Origin: Flavobacterium sp. WC2421
GTDB lineage: Bacteria; Bacteroidota; Bacteroidia; Flavobacteriales; Flavobacteriaceae
NCBI RefSeq assembly: GCF_040822115.1
Contig: NZ_CP162004.1
Coordinates: forward strand, 620,001-684,000
Reading direction: 5' to 3'
DNA length: 64,000 nt
Made by a program: the position numbers and the translations under genes. Below, piece after piece: positions 7,857 through 21,556 of the stretch (positions within the stretch are counted from its first letter, which is position 1; each line of letters starts with the position of its first letter). A model generated the notes under the pieces. That model saw nothing but the letters and a program-made list of their open reading frames with translations. It made no database searches and had not been told where the DNA came from.

Positions 7857-9542
7857 CTACCAGAACTTAGCATACAAAGCAAAAATAGTCAATATCGTTA
7901 TTACAATCAAAACAGTAGTTTGCGGTTTCAATTTGAACATTTCAGTATCTAATTCAAATGCTTTTGGATTCACTTTAGGTCCAGCAAAACTTATGGCAAT
8001 CATTAAAAGCATTGTAAATGCAAAAGACAATCCCATACAAATGTGAAATGGAATTTCAAATCCCCCATTACCGTTAGGAAAAGCAGTATATAATAACGTC
8101 TCATTTCCAAATAATGCTGGAGCAAATTCATTAAACAAAACGGATAATAAGAAACCTGCAATTACCCCTACAATTGCTGCAGTACCTGTAGTTCTTTTCC
8201 AAAACATCCCAAGGAAGAACATGGCAAATACACCAGGACTAATAAAACCTGTATATTTTTGAATGTAAGTAAATCCACCTACACCACCAATTCCAAGTAA
8301 ATCATTCCAAGTAAATATAACAGCAAGAAGCATGGCACCAAATACTGCGATCCTTCCAATATTAACTTGTCCTCTATCAGTAGCGTCTTTTTGAATGTAT
8401 TTTTTATGAACATCAAGCGTATAAATAGTTGAAATACTATTTACTTTCCCTGCTAAAGAGGCCACAATAGCTGCCGTTAATGCCGCTACAGACAATCCTT
8501 TTAAACCAGTTGGTAGGAATGTCAACACTGCAGAATAAGCACCATCTTTTCCTCCTACTAATTGAGGTAAATGTCCGTTTTCATATAAAACAAAAGCTGC
8601 AATACCAGGCAACATAACGATAAGTGGCATTAATAATTTTAAAATTCCTGCAAACAAAATACCTGTACGAGCCGTTTGTAAATCAGCACCTAAAGCTCTT
8701 TGTGTAATGTATTGGTTACAACCCCAATAATTAAGATTAATAATCCAAATACCAGCCAAATACGACATTACACCTGGAAAAGTAAGGTATTTATTAATCT
8801 CTAATTGTGTAGATGTAGCTGTAGGTCTTGGAATAATCATTTTGAAATGCTCTGGAGCTTCTCTCATTAATACTTTGAAACCTTCAATAGCATTTTCACC
8901 CACTCCAAAATAGCGTCCAACGGTTGTTAAAGCAATATATGAAGTAACTAATCCTCCAATAATTAATACAGCAACTTGAATTACATCTGTATAAGCCACT
9001 ACTTTCATTCCTCCCAAAGAAATTAATAAAGCAAAAAGAGCCAATCCAATCATAATTATATGCAAATATTCTCCACCAGCCAATCCATTAATGGCAACAG
9101 CTCCTAAATATAAAATAGAAGTTAAGTTTACAAATACGTATAAGAACAACCAAAATACGGCCATAATTAAAGCAGTAGATTCGTTATACCTTGTTTTTAA
9201 AAACTGAGGCATGGTATAAATCTTGTTTTTCAAATAAACAGGAATGAACCAAACGGCAACAATAATTAAAGCAATAGCAGCAATCCACTCATAAGCGGCA
9301 ACAGCAATTCCTAAAAAGAAACCTTCTCCACTCATTCCAATAAACTGTTCAGCAGAAATGTTTGAAGCAATCAATGAAGCACCAATAGCCCACCATGTCA
9401 ATGTTCCTTCTGCAAGGAAATAAGCTTTGGCATCGTGTTCGTTTTTTTCGCGTTTGCGATAAACGGTATATCCATAAGTGGATACCACGATAAAATAAAT
9501 AATAAATACTGCGTAATCCGCAAAAGCAAGGTGTTGGTTCAT
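7857..9542 (-). CDS. Sodium:solute symporter (SSS family), probable L-arabinose transporter
   Basis: 561 residues, an inner-membrane transporter with about 14 hydrophobic segments in the SSS (SGLT-like) fold. Typical motifs are LTWWAIGASLIASNISAEQF and IGMSGEGFFLG near the N-terminus, LGGMKVVAYTDVIQ in the middle, and WGCNQYITQRALGA, which is the SSS family signature. It imports a sugar with Na+. Position beside galE would suggest galactose, but its upstream region carries a perfect copy of the box shared with the transketolase and arabinan SusC genes (9773-9793). I therefore infer L-arabinose as the substrate; galactose or xylose remain possible. Confidence 0.9.
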   Translation of the reverse strand: MNQHLAFADYAVFIIYFIVVSTYGYTVYRKREKNEHDAKAYFLAEGTLTWWAIGASLIASNISAEQFIGMSGEGFFLGIAVAAYEWIAAIALIIVAVWFIPVYLKNKIYTMPQFLKTRYNESTALIMAVFWLFLYVFVNLTSILYLGAVAINGLAGGEYLHIIMIGLALFALLISLGGMKVVAYTDVIQVAVLIIGGLVTSYIALTTVGRYFGVGENAIEGFKVLMREAPEHFKMIIPRPTATSTQLEINKYLTFPGVMSYLAGIWIINLNYWGCNQYITQRALGADLQTARTGILFAGILKLLMPLIVMLPGIAAFVLYENGHLPQLVGGKDGAYSAVLTFLPTGLKGLSVAALTAAIVASLAGKVNSISTIYTLDVHKKYIQKDATDRGQVNIGRIAVFGAMLLAVIFTWNDLLGIGGVGGFTYIQKYTGFISPGVFAMFFLGMFWKRTTGTAAIVGVIAGFLLSVLFNEFAPALFGNETLLYTAFPNGNGGFEIPFHICMGLSFAFTMLLMIAISFAGPKVNPKAFELDTEMFKLKPQTTVLIVITILTIFALYAKFW

Positions 9543-9772
9543 GGGTAATTTGTTTTTTAGAAATTAATATAAATGCATACGGTTGTTGTCCTGTGCTATT
9601 TTTCTTTTTTATAAATAGTTCCTATTTATAAATCATTTTGCATATCTACAATAATTTATAGAAATCCATTACAGAATTAGTTATAAAATGTGATATGTGT
9701 TTTAATTTAATTGATATTTTATGAAATTATGAAAGTCAAAAGTAAAATAAAAATATTTATTTACATAGTTTA

Positions 9773-9793
9773 TAAATGTATTTTTTACATTTA
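9773..9793. promoter_or_regulatory. AraR-type operator upstream of the symporter
   Basis: TAAATGTA-TTTTT-TACATTTA, a perfect 8-5-8 palindrome; one more base pair on each side also matches. It is the most symmetric of five related boxes in the window and lies about 230 bases upstream of the start codon. Confidence 0.75.
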
Positions 9794-9795
9794 TT

Positions 9796-9809
9796 ACAGA
9801 TGAATCTGT
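9796..9809. promoter_or_regulatory. Palindrome ACAGAT-GA-ATCTGT
   Basis: Perfect 6-bp arms separated by two bases, directly next to the AraR-type box and upstream of it with respect to the symporter. It could bind a second regulator, such as an activator. Confidence 0.35.
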
Positions 9810-9909
9810 TAAATTTTATTTTATTATTCCGTAAACAACTATAATACAATGTTTTATAATTTATTTTTATGTTGATTATATCTTGTTATAAATGACACAA
9901 TCACTATTA

Positions 9910-10929
9910 TTAGTTTTTATTCCTGATCTTCTGCTCCCATTTCCAAGCACTTGCTATCCCTTCTTCAAGTGTAGCTTGTGTTTTCCATCCAAGAATAGTA
10001 TTTGCTTTATCTGTATTGGCATAAGCCGAAACAACGTCTCCTTCTCTTCTACCAACAATGGTATAAGGCAATTTTTGACCGCTTACTTTTTCGAATGCTT
10101 GAATCACCTCCAAAACCGAACTTCCAGTTCCTGTCCCCAGATTAAACGTTTCTATTTTAGCCGAATTTTTTTTGTTTACTAATCGTTGCAAAGCAATAAC
10201 ATGTGCTTTAGCTAGGTCAACAACGTGGATATAATCCCGAACGCAAGTACCATCAACAGTTGGGTAATCATCCCCATAAACCGAAAGTTCTTTTCTCAAA
10301 CCCATTCCAGTTTGTGTGATAAAAGGGACTAAGTTTTGTGGTACTCCAACGGGTAATTCACCAATTTCGATTGATGGGTGCGCCCCAATAGGATTAAAAT
10401 AACGCAACAAAATAGCAGTTATACCACTTACTTTTGTAACATCAGTGATGATTTCTTCCCCAATTTGTTTGGTGTTCCCATAAGGAGACATGGCGGGCTT
10501 AACTGATGCGTTTTCATTAATAGGCATTACATCTGCTTGACCATAGACAGTACACGAAGAACTAAATATAAAATGTGACTCTTCTTTTTGTTGCAATTCC
10601 TGAAGCAAATAGATTAACGAACTTATGTTATTTTCATAATACAATAAAGGATTCCCCACACTTTCACCTACTGCTTTTGATGCCGCAAAATGAATTACGC
10701 CAACAACATCAGGATGTCTTTTAAAAAAATCTTGAACAGCTATTTTTTCTCTTAAATCTAACTTTTCAAAAAGGGGCTTTTTACCTGTTATAGCAACTAT
10801 ACCATTTAAAACATCCTCAGTAGCATTAGAAAGATTATCGATAATGACAACATCAAAACCTTCATTTTGTAATTCAACAACAGTATGCGATCCAATAAAT
10901 CCTAATCCGCCAGTAACTAGTATTTTCAT
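9910..10929 (-). CDS. galE: UDP-glucose 4-epimerase
   Basis: 339 residues, standard length for GalE, a short-chain dehydrogenase-fold enzyme that interconverts UDP-galactose and UDP-glucose with bound NAD. The N-terminal MKILVTGGLGFIGSHTVVEL carries the GxxGxxG nucleotide-binding motif. FSSSCTVYG contains the catalytic serine/threonine region, and SPYGNTKQIGEE the YxxxK pair. It is last in the minus-strand LacZ-GH36-galE run, 34 bases after the GH36 stop. With galM, galK and galT further upstream it completes the Leloir pathway. Confidence 0.96.
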   Translation of the reverse strand: MKILVTGGLGFIGSHTVVELQNEGFDVVIIDNLSNATEDVLNGIVAITGKKPLFEKLDLREKIAVQDFFKRHPDVVGVIHFAASKAVGESVGNPLLYYENNISSLIYLLQELQQKEESHFIFSSSCTVYGQADVMPINENASVKPAMSPYGNTKQIGEEIITDVTKVSGITAILLRYFNPIGAHPSIEIGELPVGVPQNLVPFITQTGMGLRKELSVYGDDYPTVDGTCVRDYIHVVDLAKAHVIALQRLVNKKNSAKIETFNLGTGTGSSVLEVIQAFEKVSGQKLPYTIVGRREGDVVSAYANTDKANTILGWKTQATLEEGIASAWKWEQKIRNKN

Positions 10930-10963
10930 ATTTTACAATTTTATAATATGCTTTTTCTAAATT

Positions 10964-13186
10964 TTATTTCACTTCTGTTATTTCAAGAACTACACTTGTT
11001 CTTCTCAAATTCACATTTGGATTGATCCCTGCTTTCATCAAGAAATCACCACTATACACCTTGTCAGAAGCAATTGAGGATGTTGTTCCTGGAAACAGGT
11101 TAATTTCTTTTACCGTATATTTTTTCTTTGGATCCAAACCGTTTAATACAACTGGTCGCTCAGTTGCTGTAATACTAAACCTATTATTCACTAAGTAATT
11201 AAAAACGACAGCTTTGCTTTTCTCTGGATTTACATACATTAACGCTGCGATATCATTTTCATGAGGATTAACCAAACGAAACATATCTCCATGCCAAACA
11301 ACATCTTTAAATGAATTGTAATTTGAAATAGCTTGTTTGCAAAATGTTTTATCATCGGGATTTAATTTGCTTGCTACAATATCAAAACCTAATTTTCCCA
11401 TACTAGCCACATCAACTCTAAATTTTAGTGGTTGTTTACCCCAATCCGTTACGTGGTTGCAAGTTGTAATCGAAGGAAAGAAATAGGAATAATCCCATTG
11501 AACAAATATTCTTTCTAAAGGTTCCGTATCATCCGTTGGCCAAAATTCTGTAAAATACTTCAAGAATTCATAATCGCCACGACCACCTCCGCCAGAGCAT
11601 AACATCATTGGCACTTTTGGGTATTTAGCTCTAATCCGCTGTAGTACTTTATACAATCCTTTAGTATAATCAACGTACAAATTAGATTGTGGCAATCCCT
11701 TTTTATTAAGATATGCCGAATAAGCGTTATAAATTGTCGCATTACAATCCCATTTTATAAAGGCTAATTCGGGATTTTTTACAAATAAATCATCTACAAC
11801 ACCAAATACAAAGTCCTGTACTTCGGGATTTGACAAATCTAAAACAAGTTGGTTTCTATAATAAATCTCAGGTCTTTCTGGTTGACGAATTACCCAATCT
11901 AAATGTTTTTCATACAACTCACTTTTAGGATTTACCATTTCAGGCTCTATCCAAATACCGAATTTCACCCCTTCTTTTTTGGCTTCTTTAACCAAATAAC
12001 CTAAGCCACTTGGTAATTTCTTTTTATTTTCTTGCCAATCACCAAGCCCAGCATTGTCACCATTTCTTGGATATTTATTTCCAAACCAACCGTCGTCTAA
12101 CAAGAACATATCGACACCCAAGTCTTTAGCGTCTTTAAATAAGTCTTTTATTTTATTTTCATCAAAATCAAAGTAGGTAGCTTCCCAATTGTTCAACAAG
12201 GTAAGTCGTTCTCCTTCGCCATCTAAAACTCTATATTTTCTTGCCCAATCGTGTAAATTCCTACTAGCATCTCCTGTTCCATGATTTGAAAGCACATAAA
12301 TTAAAGAAGGCGTTTTAAAAACTACATTTGGAGCCAATAAATATTCCGAAGCAAAAGGATTGATTCCTGCAATTAGCCTAAGATTTTTATTAGAGTCGAC
12401 TTCAAATTCCAATTTAAAATTACTACTCCAAGCTAATTGTCCTAGCAATACCGTTCCTTCATTTTCTGATGCAGGTTTTCCAAACGAGACCATAAAATTA
12501 GGACTTTGCGTAAGCATCGCTCTAGTTCCCAATTTGCTGTCCAGAGATCTCATTCCTTGTACAAGCTTAGTCTCCGCAGGTTGCATTTCTTTTAGATATT
12601 CTCCTTGAAAACTGGTGAGATAGAAGTTTTTTCCTCCAAAAAATAAATTTGCCGAAGCGTATTTTTGTAACAATACCGCTTTCTTTTCATTGTGTTTTAT
12701 TTCAGTCCATTGTTCGATTACATTTTCCTTTGGCCAAACTTTATAAAACAAAGTTACCTCAAATGGATAAACGGGATCTTTAAGAACGATACTTGTAAGA
12801 GCGCTATTAGCGTCAATTTTTTCCGTTTTATGACTTACATATTTCAGTTCTAAAGAAGTGTTTCCATCAGCATGTTTGACCTGGATTGCTGGTTCACTAA
12901 GATTCCAAGTACCAGATGGTGTATATGCTGAATTGTAAATTCCCTGATTAGAATAATCATAATTATATCCAGCTGAAACCGCTGCGAATTCATTTTCGTT
13001 TTCAAGTGGTTTACCAAAATAAACGGTCATCAAACGGTTGTCATTATCTGTTTGCAACAGCATCATATTGCTATTAGTAGCAATAGGTATTGTCACTTTC
13101 TGGGCCCATAAACTAATTGCGCCAAACATAAAAAACAATGTAAAAACACCTTTTAAATGGAAACAGCATTTTAATTTTTCTTTCAT
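10964..13186 (-). CDS. Secreted GH36 alpha-galactosidase
   Basis: 740 residues from ATG 13186; a longer in-frame TTG start at 13207 is less likely. A signal peptide ending near SLWAQ directs it to the periplasm or outside. An N-terminal beta-sandwich is followed by the (beta/alpha)8 barrel beginning around LLNNWEATYFDFDENKI and FLLDDGWFG. The nucleophile aspartate lies in FIKWDCN (about residue 480). CSGGGGRGDYE and WPTDDTEPLERI, with the acid/base aspartate (about 550), complete the GH36 signature. It removes alpha-1,6-galactose from raffinose-type sugars or galactomannan side chains. Neighbours are LacZ and galE. Confidence 0.92.
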   Translation of the reverse strand: MKEKLKCCFHLKGVFTLFFMFGAISLWAQKVTIPIATNSNMMLLQTDNDNRLMTVYFGKPLENENEFAAVSAGYNYDYSNQGIYNSAYTPSGTWNLSEPAIQVKHADGNTSLELKYVSHKTEKIDANSALTSIVLKDPVYPFEVTLFYKVWPKENVIEQWTEIKHNEKKAVLLQKYASANLFFGGKNFYLTSFQGEYLKEMQPAETKLVQGMRSLDSKLGTRAMLTQSPNFMVSFGKPASENEGTVLLGQLAWSSNFKLEFEVDSNKNLRLIAGINPFASEYLLAPNVVFKTPSLIYVLSNHGTGDASRNLHDWARKYRVLDGEGERLTLLNNWEATYFDFDENKIKDLFKDAKDLGVDMFLLDDGWFGNKYPRNGDNAGLGDWQENKKKLPSGLGYLVKEAKKEGVKFGIWIEPEMVNPKSELYEKHLDWVIRQPERPEIYYRNQLVLDLSNPEVQDFVFGVVDDLFVKNPELAFIKWDCNATIYNAYSAYLNKKGLPQSNLYVDYTKGLYKVLQRIRAKYPKVPMMLCSGGGGRGDYEFLKYFTEFWPTDDTEPLERIFVQWDYSYFFPSITTCNHVTDWGKQPLKFRVDVASMGKLGFDIVASKLNPDDKTFCKQAISNYNSFKDVVWHGDMFRLVNPHENDIAALMYVNPEKSKAVVFNYLVNNRFSITATERPVVLNGLDPKKKYTVKEINLFPGTTSSIASDKVYSGDFLMKAGINPNVNLRRTSVVLEITEVK

Positions 13187-13276
13187 AATAATTATTTTAA
13201 GTAGCAACCTCTTGCAACAGTTTCGATTATATAGCAGTCCTATTTTACAACATATAAAATAGGACTGCTAATCTAT

Positions 13277-16793
<3,517 letters not shown>

Positions 16794-18311
16794 TTACCAA
16801 TTGGCATTTTGAGTCATCTTAGGATTATTGTTTAATTCACTTTCTGGAATAGGAAAGTAATTGTATTTGGCTGAGTAATTATTGTAGCCTTCTCTTAAAC
16901 TTTCTTTAATCACTTTTTCTAATGTACCCCATCTTCTTAAATCATACCAGTGAAGTCCTTCACGAGCAAATTCAACATTTCTTTGATGCATAATTTCATC
17001 CATCATTTGAGTTTGAGTCCATCCTGTCATTACAATGCTAGTTAGCTTCGCTCTGTCTCTAATTCTTTTAACTAAAGGGATTGCACTTGCCACTTTTCCT
17101 TGCATAGTTTGCGCTTCAGCAAGCATTAAAAGTACATCGGCATAACGCATAGCGTATTCATTCAATTCTGATTTCCAATCTCCTTCATCGTTATTCCACC
17201 AGTTTTGATTTTTTCTAATCCAAATAGCATTTGCTCCAAATTTTGTTGCAAAATCAGCATTATAATACATGCTTCCTGGGTAGTTCCATGCCAAAGTAGC
17301 CGTCGCTCTTGGATCAAAACCTCCATCTACCGTTTTCTCTTTGGTCATTGCATTCAATAATGTTTTTGAAGGCAATAACTCAAACCATCCACCTACTTCA
17401 CCAGGAGCACATTCTTGAGCCATTGTTGTAGCTCTAGTTCTTTGTGCTGGTTCTCCTCCCCAAATAGTTGCTCCACCTACTCTACTAAACTGAATTTCAA
17501 ATACAGATTCTTTACTGTTCTCATGCTTACCATCAAATAATTGAGCATAATCATCCAAAAGACCGTATCCATTTGTCCCTTCGTTATTTACTAATTTAGC
17601 AAATTGCTCTTCGGCTTTTGCCCACTCTTTTCTATATAAATACGCTTTTCCAAGATAAGCAATAGCAGTATTTTTAGTTACTCTCCCTTTTAAAGCCGCA
17701 GGATATATTTCTGGTAACGGACTAGTAGCTGCTAATTGAAAATCAGCAATTATTTGGTTCCAAACTTCATCTTCAGTCGACTTTTCTTTAAAGTAATCGG
17801 ATGGGTCTTTTACTAAATCAGTAAATATTGGCACACTTCCAAATTCAATTACTAAATTAAAATAATTCAATCCTCTTAAAAAACTAGCTTCGGCAACTAA
17901 TTGCGCTCTTTTAGTTTCATCAATATTTTGGATTTGTGGAGCATAATTTATCACCTGATTGGCACGAAATATCCCTATGTACATTGCTTTAAACATCCCT
18001 GTAGTTTCTGCCGTACTAGGACTATTTTTATAAGTAGCGACTGCAAAACGTCCAGGAACGTCATTTCTAGCAATAAAGTTTTCTGTTCTATTCTCTTTTA
18101 ATTGCATGGCTTGAATTTCCCAATACCCTGCATTATTATTATCTACTAATGTATTATATACCGTAGCTAATCCAGACTCCAGATCGGCTGGTGTTTGCCA
18201 GAAAGATTCTGTTGTTAATTTATTTGGGTTCCCGAATTCAAGGTTGTCCGAACAAGAACTTAGCGTTACAAGTCCACCCATAAAAAATACTATGATTAAT
18301 TTCTTTTTCAT
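16794..18311 (-). CDS. susD: SusD/RagB-family outer-membrane glycan-binding lipoprotein (galactoside locus)
   Basis: 505 residues from ATG 18311; a longer in-frame start at 18344 would overlap the SusC stop and lacks a signal sequence. The lipoprotein signal MKKKLIIVFFMGGLVTLSSC ends at the lipidated cysteine, followed by acidic SDNLEFGNP, which favours surface export. The N-terminal LTTESFWQTPADLESGL, TPR-like helices, and C-terminal EFAREGLHWYDLRRWG and YFPIPESELNNNPKMTQN are classic SusD motifs. It caps the SusC channel and binds oligosaccharide. It starts 11 bases after the SusC stop. Confidence 0.95.
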   Translation of the reverse strand: MKKKLIIVFFMGGLVTLSSCSDNLEFGNPNKLTTESFWQTPADLESGLATVYNTLVDNNNAGYWEIQAMQLKENRTENFIARNDVPGRFAVATYKNSPSTAETTGMFKAMYIGIFRANQVINYAPQIQNIDETKRAQLVAEASFLRGLNYFNLVIEFGSVPIFTDLVKDPSDYFKEKSTEDEVWNQIIADFQLAATSPLPEIYPAALKGRVTKNTAIAYLGKAYLYRKEWAKAEEQFAKLVNNEGTNGYGLLDDYAQLFDGKHENSKESVFEIQFSRVGGATIWGGEPAQRTRATTMAQECAPGEVGGWFELLPSKTLLNAMTKEKTVDGGFDPRATATLAWNYPGSMYYNADFATKFGANAIWIRKNQNWWNNDEGDWKSELNEYAMRYADVLLMLAEAQTMQGKVASAIPLVKRIRDRAKLTSIVMTGWTQTQMMDEIMHQRNVEFAREGLHWYDLRRWGTLEKVIKESLREGYNNYSAKYNYFPIPESELNNNPKMTQNANW

Positions 18312-18321
18312 TTTTGTCGAT

Positions 18322-21300
18322 TTAAAAGTTAAGTTGAATTCCAAATGTAATTGTCTTGCTTAACGGATAAGATTTATAATCTATCCCTCTACCTCCAAGT
18401 CCATCACTTGAAACATCTGGATTATATCCTGTATACTTAGTAAAAGTATGCAAGTTGTCTCCGGCAACATATAATCGGCATCTGTCAATCGCTAATTTTT
18501 GACTTAAGCTATTCGGGATAGTATACCCAACTTGGACCGTTTTGATTCTAAAGTAAGAACCGTTTTCAAGAAAACGATCAGAATAGTCTGCTCCATTATC
18601 ATTTAAATCGTCAATGTCCAATCTTGGGAAATTTGAATTTGGATTAAATGTATAAGAGTTTAAAGTTGCACTAGAATAATTAATGTTTGATCTTACAGTA
18701 GCGATATCCGTATTATTACCATTATAAATCATATTTCCTTGCGTCCCTTGAGCTGCTATTGTAAAGTCAATTCCTTTCCAATCAGCTGTAAGACGTAAAC
18801 CATATTCAAAATCTGGGAAAGCACTTCCTCTATACTGTCTATCAGCACCATCAATTTGCCCATCACCATTAAAGTCAACATATTTTATATCTCCTACTTG
18901 TGCTCTTGGTTGGATTGGATTTCCATTTAAAGTATAAGCATCAATTTCTTCTTGAGATCTGAATAAACCATCCGTTTTAACAAGAAAAAAAGAATAAATA
19001 GGATATCCTACTTTACTATACGTTACTGCTGCTCCGTGGAATGATCCACTAGAACCTGCTAGAATTTGACTTCCTGTACTTAAATCTTCTACACGATTTT
19101 TTACACTAGAAATATTAGAAGAAACAGAGAAATTAACTTCTCCTACTTTTTTATTATAAGTCAATCCTAATTCAAAACCTTTGTTAGACACTTTACCAGC
19201 ATTCGTATAAGGGTCATTGCTAGAACCTACTGACAATGGAATTGGCACACGCAAAAGTAAATCTGTCGTATTTTTTTCAAAGTAATCAGCAGTAAAGTCT
19301 AATTGACCATTCCACATTGACAAATCAACCCCTACATTTGCAGTTGCAGTTGATTCCCATTTTAAACCAATTGCAGGATATTCTTGTTGAATATTACCAA
19401 TCCATAATGAATTTGGCTCGCCCACTGCATAGCTGATTCCTGGAGAAATCAAACCAAGATACTGGTAGTCTCCAATTTCTTGATTCCCTAATACACCATA
19501 ACTAGCACGTAATTTTAACTCAGATACAGGTAAGTTTAACTTGGTGAAAAAATCTTCTTTTCCAATTCCCCAAGCTGCAGAAATAGATGGGAAATTCCCC
19601 CATTTGTTTTCTGGGCTAAAACGAGAAGAACCATCACGTCTAAATGTTGCAGTAAAAATATATTTATTGTCATATGAATAAATAGCACGACCAAGGAAAG
19701 ACATTAATTTACTTTCACTTGCTAAACCAACAATTGAAGGATCTTCTGCTCCAGCAAGAACATAAATACCATCAGGTAATCCTGAAACTGAACCTGAAAT
19801 TGAACGAAATTTATTTTCATAAACCGTATGTCCAACTAATAAATTTACAGAATGTTTTCCAAAAGTTTTAGAATAATTCAACGTATTTTCTATTTGATAA
19901 TACTGATTCATATCACTTCCTTCAGCTAAAGTATTCTTTAAATTCTTAAAGAAACCACCCACTTCGTAACGAGGTGTATAATTATAAGCTTTATGCTCAG
20001 AAATAGTTGCCCCTACGTTTAACTTATATTTAAAACCATCAAAAAAACTTGCTTCAGCATAAGTGTTTATCAATGCTTGGTAATAATCATTCTTTACATC
20101 AAAAAGATTCAAAGCAGCAACTGGATTAAATATATCCGTTACTGAACCAGATGCACCTCCATAACCTCCGATGGCGTTTTCGTCATAAATGGCAAAACCA
20201 GGAATCATTGATATTGCTGATCCTACAACATTTCTTCCTTGTCCAGGAACACCTGGTAAATCTTTTCTTTTTTCTTTGGTCAACATTACTGTTTCACCAA
20301 TTTTAAAGATCCCTTTTTTATAATCCGATTTAACTCTTAAATTAACACGGTCATAATTAGTCTCTTTAACAACTCCTTCTTGATTAAAGTAGCTTAATGA
20401 CATACTATACTTCACATTATCAGAACCTCCTGAAAGTCCCAATGAGTAATTTTTAGTTGGAGCCGTTCTGAATATTTCATTTTGCCAGTTTATACCTGCA
20501 CCCGAAACTTCTGGGTTTAGAGCAATATCCAACGGCTGTTTTCCTGCTGCGGTATAGGCCGCAGTACTTACTTTTGCCCATTCCTCTTGATTTAACAAAT
20601 CTAACTTTTTAGCTACGCTTGCAGACCCAAAAGAAGAATTGAAAGATACTTTCATATCTCCCTTTTTACCACTCTTTGTTGTAATTAAAATAACCCCATT
20701 TGCAGCTCTAGACCCATAAATGGCGGCAGCAGATGCATCTTTCAATACTTGAATAGACTCAATGTCATTTGGATTCAAATTATTCATTGATGCTACTGCA
20801 ATATCATCAACTAAAATCAACGGATTATTATTGTTTAATGATCCAGCTCCTCTAATCTGGATTTTAGTTCCAGAACCTGGAGCACCTCCACCTGATTCTA
20901 CTGTTACACCAGCAATTTTTCCCTGAATTGCACTACCTAAATTCGTGTTACTTTGAGCGTCTAATTGTGATGCTTTTAAGCCTCCAACAGCTCCAGTCAT
21001 ATCACTTTTCTTGATAGTACCATATCCAATAATAACAACTTCATCTAAAGTGTTATTTTCTTCATTTAATACTACATTAACGATTTTTCTGCCTTTAACA
21101 GCCTCTTCCACTTTACCATATCCAATGTAAGAGAATACTAAGGTTACATTAGAATCACTTACATTTAATACATAATTTCCATCAACATCAGTCATGGTAC
21201 TATTGGTAGTCCCTTTGACAAGTACAGAAGCTCCAATAATAGTTTGAGATGTCTTTTGATCTATAACAGATCCCTTTATCGTATTTTGAGCTTGCAAACT

Positions 21301-21396
21301 AATACAAGAAATCAAAATAAAAAGAGATAAAGTGAGTTTAGAAGTTAAGAAAGTTTTAATCCTTAACATCTGATTTACGTTCTTCATGGTTTTCAT
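18322..21396 (-). CDS. susC: SusC-family TonB-dependent oligosaccharide importer (galactoside locus)
   Basis: 1024 residues. A long signal peptide (to about residue 37, ending SLQAQ) precedes a carboxypeptidase-regulatory-like domain (about 38-115, with KGSVIDQKTSQTIIGASVLV). The SusC signature LDEVVIIGYGTIKKSDMTG comes next, then the plug with VLKDASAAAIYGSRAANGVI and a 22-strand barrel ending GIQLNF. It imports oligosaccharides using TonB. It sits between galT and susD, 160 bases after galT; that gap contains long T and A runs. Probable cargo is galactosides, judged from GH36, two GH2 and the Leloir genes. Confidence 0.95.
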   Translation of the reverse strand: MKTMKNVNQMLRIKTFLTSKLTLSLFILISCISLQAQNTIKGSVIDQKTSQTIIGASVLVKGTTNSTMTDVDGNYVLNVSDSNVTLVFSYIGYGKVEEAVKGRKIVNVVLNEENNTLDEVVIIGYGTIKKSDMTGAVGGLKASQLDAQSNTNLGSAIQGKIAGVTVESGGGAPGSGTKIQIRGAGSLNNNNPLILVDDIAVASMNNLNPNDIESIQVLKDASAAAIYGSRAANGVILITTKSGKKGDMKVSFNSSFGSASVAKKLDLLNQEEWAKVSTAAYTAAGKQPLDIALNPEVSGAGINWQNEIFRTAPTKNYSLGLSGGSDNVKYSMSLSYFNQEGVVKETNYDRVNLRVKSDYKKGIFKIGETVMLTKEKRKDLPGVPGQGRNVVGSAISMIPGFAIYDENAIGGYGGASGSVTDIFNPVAALNLFDVKNDYYQALINTYAEASFFDGFKYKLNVGATISEHKAYNYTPRYEVGGFFKNLKNTLAEGSDMNQYYQIENTLNYSKTFGKHSVNLLVGHTVYENKFRSISGSVSGLPDGIYVLAGAEDPSIVGLASESKLMSFLGRAIYSYDNKYIFTATFRRDGSSRFSPENKWGNFPSISAAWGIGKEDFFTKLNLPVSELKLRASYGVLGNQEIGDYQYLGLISPGISYAVGEPNSLWIGNIQQEYPAIGLKWESTATANVGVDLSMWNGQLDFTADYFEKNTTDLLLRVPIPLSVGSSNDPYTNAGKVSNKGFELGLTYNKKVGEVNFSVSSNISSVKNRVEDLSTGSQILAGSSGSFHGAAVTYSKVGYPIYSFFLVKTDGLFRSQEEIDAYTLNGNPIQPRAQVGDIKYVDFNGDGQIDGADRQYRGSAFPDFEYGLRLTADWKGIDFTIAAQGTQGNMIYNGNNTDIATVRSNINYSSATLNSYTFNPNSNFPRLDIDDLNDNGADYSDRFLENGSYFRIKTVQVGYTIPNSLSQKLAIDRCRLYVAGDNLHTFTKYTGYNPDVSSDGLGGRGIDYKSYPLSKTITFGIQLNF

Positions 21397-21556
21397 AAAT
21401 TCATGTTTTTAATAATTGGTTGGTTAATAATTTTTTTTTTTTGCTTAATCATTCTTAAAAAAAAACACAAAAGTTTTGCAACCCTACTTAAAAAGAAGGA
21501 AATTTAAATTGAGCTCTAATTCAATTTTTAAGTGTATATTTTAAAAGATTTTTTTA

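Larger units (their letters stand above)
9543..9909. other. Promoter region of the symporter gene
   Basis: 367 bases, very AT-rich. It contains the AraR-type palindrome at 9773-9793 and a second, different palindrome at 9796-9809. I see no clear terminator for the upstream galE and no exact TAnnTTTG box. Confidence 0.6.

Noticed and set aside
21430..21465. Runs of 12 T and 9 A upstream of the galactoside susC
   Set aside because: No stem precedes them that would make a terminator. They are common in AT-rich leaders, although phase variation by slippage cannot be excluded.
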